Source: Moringa oleifera (Eukaryota; Streptophyta; Magnoliopsida; Brassicales; Moringaceae). From it: 64,000 nt of DNA. Below the pieces are notes generated by a model. It was not told where the DNA came from and did no database searches. It worked only from the letters and a program-made list of their open reading frames with translations. The translations under genes and the position numbers were made by a program. The stretch spans positions 5,806,501-5,870,500 of the forward strand of contig JAJFZO010000896.1 of assembly GCA_021397835.1 (NCBI GenBank), in the 5' to 3' direction. The first letter of the stretch is position 1; the number at the start of each line of letters is the position of its first letter. This document shows positions 62,437-64,000 of this stretch, piece after piece.

Positions 62437-64000
62437 TTATCGATGCTGGTAGATCCTAACACCATCACTCAGGGAGCTCAACAATGATATAGTGATACTT
62501 GCTGGCACTAGCAAACATCTATGCTAGGTTCCCCACCGATGGCCCAATAAACATTGCTCGTGCATCCAGACACGACGACAAGCACTAAAGGAGTTTGACG
62601 ATGGCTTAATAGCACTTGTTGGCACTTTGAGAGCCTAACAACTACTACAAAGAAGTTACTCGTGTTGCTAAAGTGCTAGTGCCAACTTTGGTGGAACCCA
62701 ATGACTACTTAGCAACTAATCTAGGGTAATAGGTGGTGGTGTGAAACGCAAGCGCTTGCATTAGGGAAACCCAGGGATTGCCCAGCTATTACCGCGAGGT
62801 AGTTATTGGTGTCGATAAACTCCAATTCTTATACCAAGGGAGCCCTTCGATGACCCTATAATAGTTGTTGGAGTTTAAAGAGCCTAATGACTGTGGCCAG
62901 GCAGTTGTTAACGTTGGTTACAGCCAGCACCAAAACTATAGGAGCTCAGTGATGACCAGCGATAGTCATTGCCACTTGCAAATAACTGCACTTGGTTCCC
63001 CAGCGAGGGCCTAATGTCCATTGCTAGAGTAGGTAGACATGAGGGCAAGCACCAAAAGAGCCTAACGGCAGCCTAAGAGCAGTAGTTGGCATTTGGAGAG
63101 CCTAACAATTATTGCGAGAGAGTCATTGGAGCAAGCAAATGTTAACTCCAACTTTGGGGGAACCAAACGACTGCCCAGCTACTCTTACACAGTAGCTGCT
63201 AGTATTGAGAGATGCTGGCATCGATACACTAGCATTAGGGGAACCCATGGATTACCGAGCTATTGCTACAAGGTAATAACTAGTGTCAATAAATGTTAGT
63301 GCAAGCACTGAAAGAGCCCAATGACGGCTTTGTAGTAGTAGTTAGCATTGGAAGAGCCTAACGATTATTATGGGGAAGTCCCGAGTGCTAGTAGACGCTA
63401 GCACGAGCTTTAAGGGAACCCAACAACTACCTTTTTACAACTTCAAGGTATTGCTAGTGTTGGTAGATGTTGGTGCAAGCTCCAAAGGAGCCTTGGAATA
63501 TCCTCACGACTGCCATTAGCATTGTGAGAGCCAATCGACTATTATTGGGCAATCACTAAGGCTATTTGAGGCCTGCACTACACTAAAAGAGCTTAGCAAC
63601 AACAACCCTAATGATAGTCGCAAGCCTTGGGAAAGCACTAAGAGAGCCTAAAGGCTACTTAGGCAGTTGCTTTTGCTAGCAAAAATTTGCATAAGGTTCG
63701 CTTAGTGATGTCCCAGTATAGACAAACATGAGGGCAAGCACTGAGAGAGCCTAAGGACTGCACAAAAAGCCATTAGTGCTGACTTAAGCTAGACTCAGCA
63801 TTGGGGGTAGTTGTGGGGTAGTTGTTACCATTGCCAAATGTTAGTGCTAGCACCAGGGGAAACTAAGGATGACCCCATGACAATCGCTGGTGTTAAGGGA
63901 GTCCAACGACTACTGCTAGGCAATCGCAGATGCTGATAAAAGTTATCGCGAGCAATAGAGGAGCTCAACGATAACCTAGCGATGGTCGTTCATTTCGATA
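62437..64000. repeat. Satellite A array, right end of window
   Basis: Starts TTATCGATGCTGGTAGATCC and follows 32,470-33,000 closely, then switches to a phase matching about 53.16-54.1 kb from roughly 62,960 on. This implies a large deletion relative to the other big repeats. No gene is visible, and the array continues past the window edge. Confidence 0.88.

Noticed and set aside
1..64000. Telomeric or subtelomeric identity
   Set aside because: No runs of the plant telomere repeat (TTTAGGG) or its degenerate form were seen on either strand.

Overview
The window holds no intact gene. It is a slice of plant-type heterochromatin made almost entirely of two old satellite families plus one decayed retrotransposon. 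The plant assignment rests on the retroelement: a Ty3/gypsy chromovirus with a primer-binding site matching plant initiator-Met tRNA and plant-like Gag, RT and integrase remnants. The species cannot be named from the sequence. All alignments here were made by eye, so identities and boundaries are approximate.

Layout. Satellite A fills 1-25,147, 31,350-42,445, 48,795-62,115 and 62,437-64,000. Its middle-sized unit is about 469 bp (for example 58,891-59,359), itself built from related modules of about 40 bp and 57-73 bp. Satellite B, with a monomer of about 178-180 bp, forms a 6.35-kb block at 42,446-48,794 and two small islands at 25,148-25,236 and 62,116-62,436. The retroelement occupies 25,237-31,349. 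It retains a nearly complete 5' LTR, PBS, broken gag/protease/RT/RNase H/integrase/chromodomain remnants, a polypurine tract and a 3' LTR missing its last ~310 bp.

Hierarchy. Satellite A is organised in at least three tiers: modules, ~469-bp units, and much longer colinear repeats. Marker segments near 0.1-1.4 kb, 13.3-14.9 kb, 41.3-42.4 kb and 60.6-62.1 kb show the same order of private variants. This suggests a top-tier repeat of about 13 kb once the retroelement, satellite B and local amplifications are subtracted; the middle interval comes out nearer 15 kb. One ~2.14-kb segment is present about once near 5.6-7.5 kb but five times in tandem at 16,446-25,147, three copies with internal deletions and the last truncated. 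Satellite B shows its own higher-order pattern of 7-8 monomers (~1.26-1.43 kb).

Most interesting signal. The satellite B islands at 42.4 kb and 62.1 kb begin at the same satellite A position and with the same class of B monomer. All three B islands end at nearly the same monomer phase. This fits one ancestral A/B junction carried inside the large repeat, with B copy number then varying by whole monomers. No transcription unit, RNA gene, CRISPR array or host coding gene is supported.
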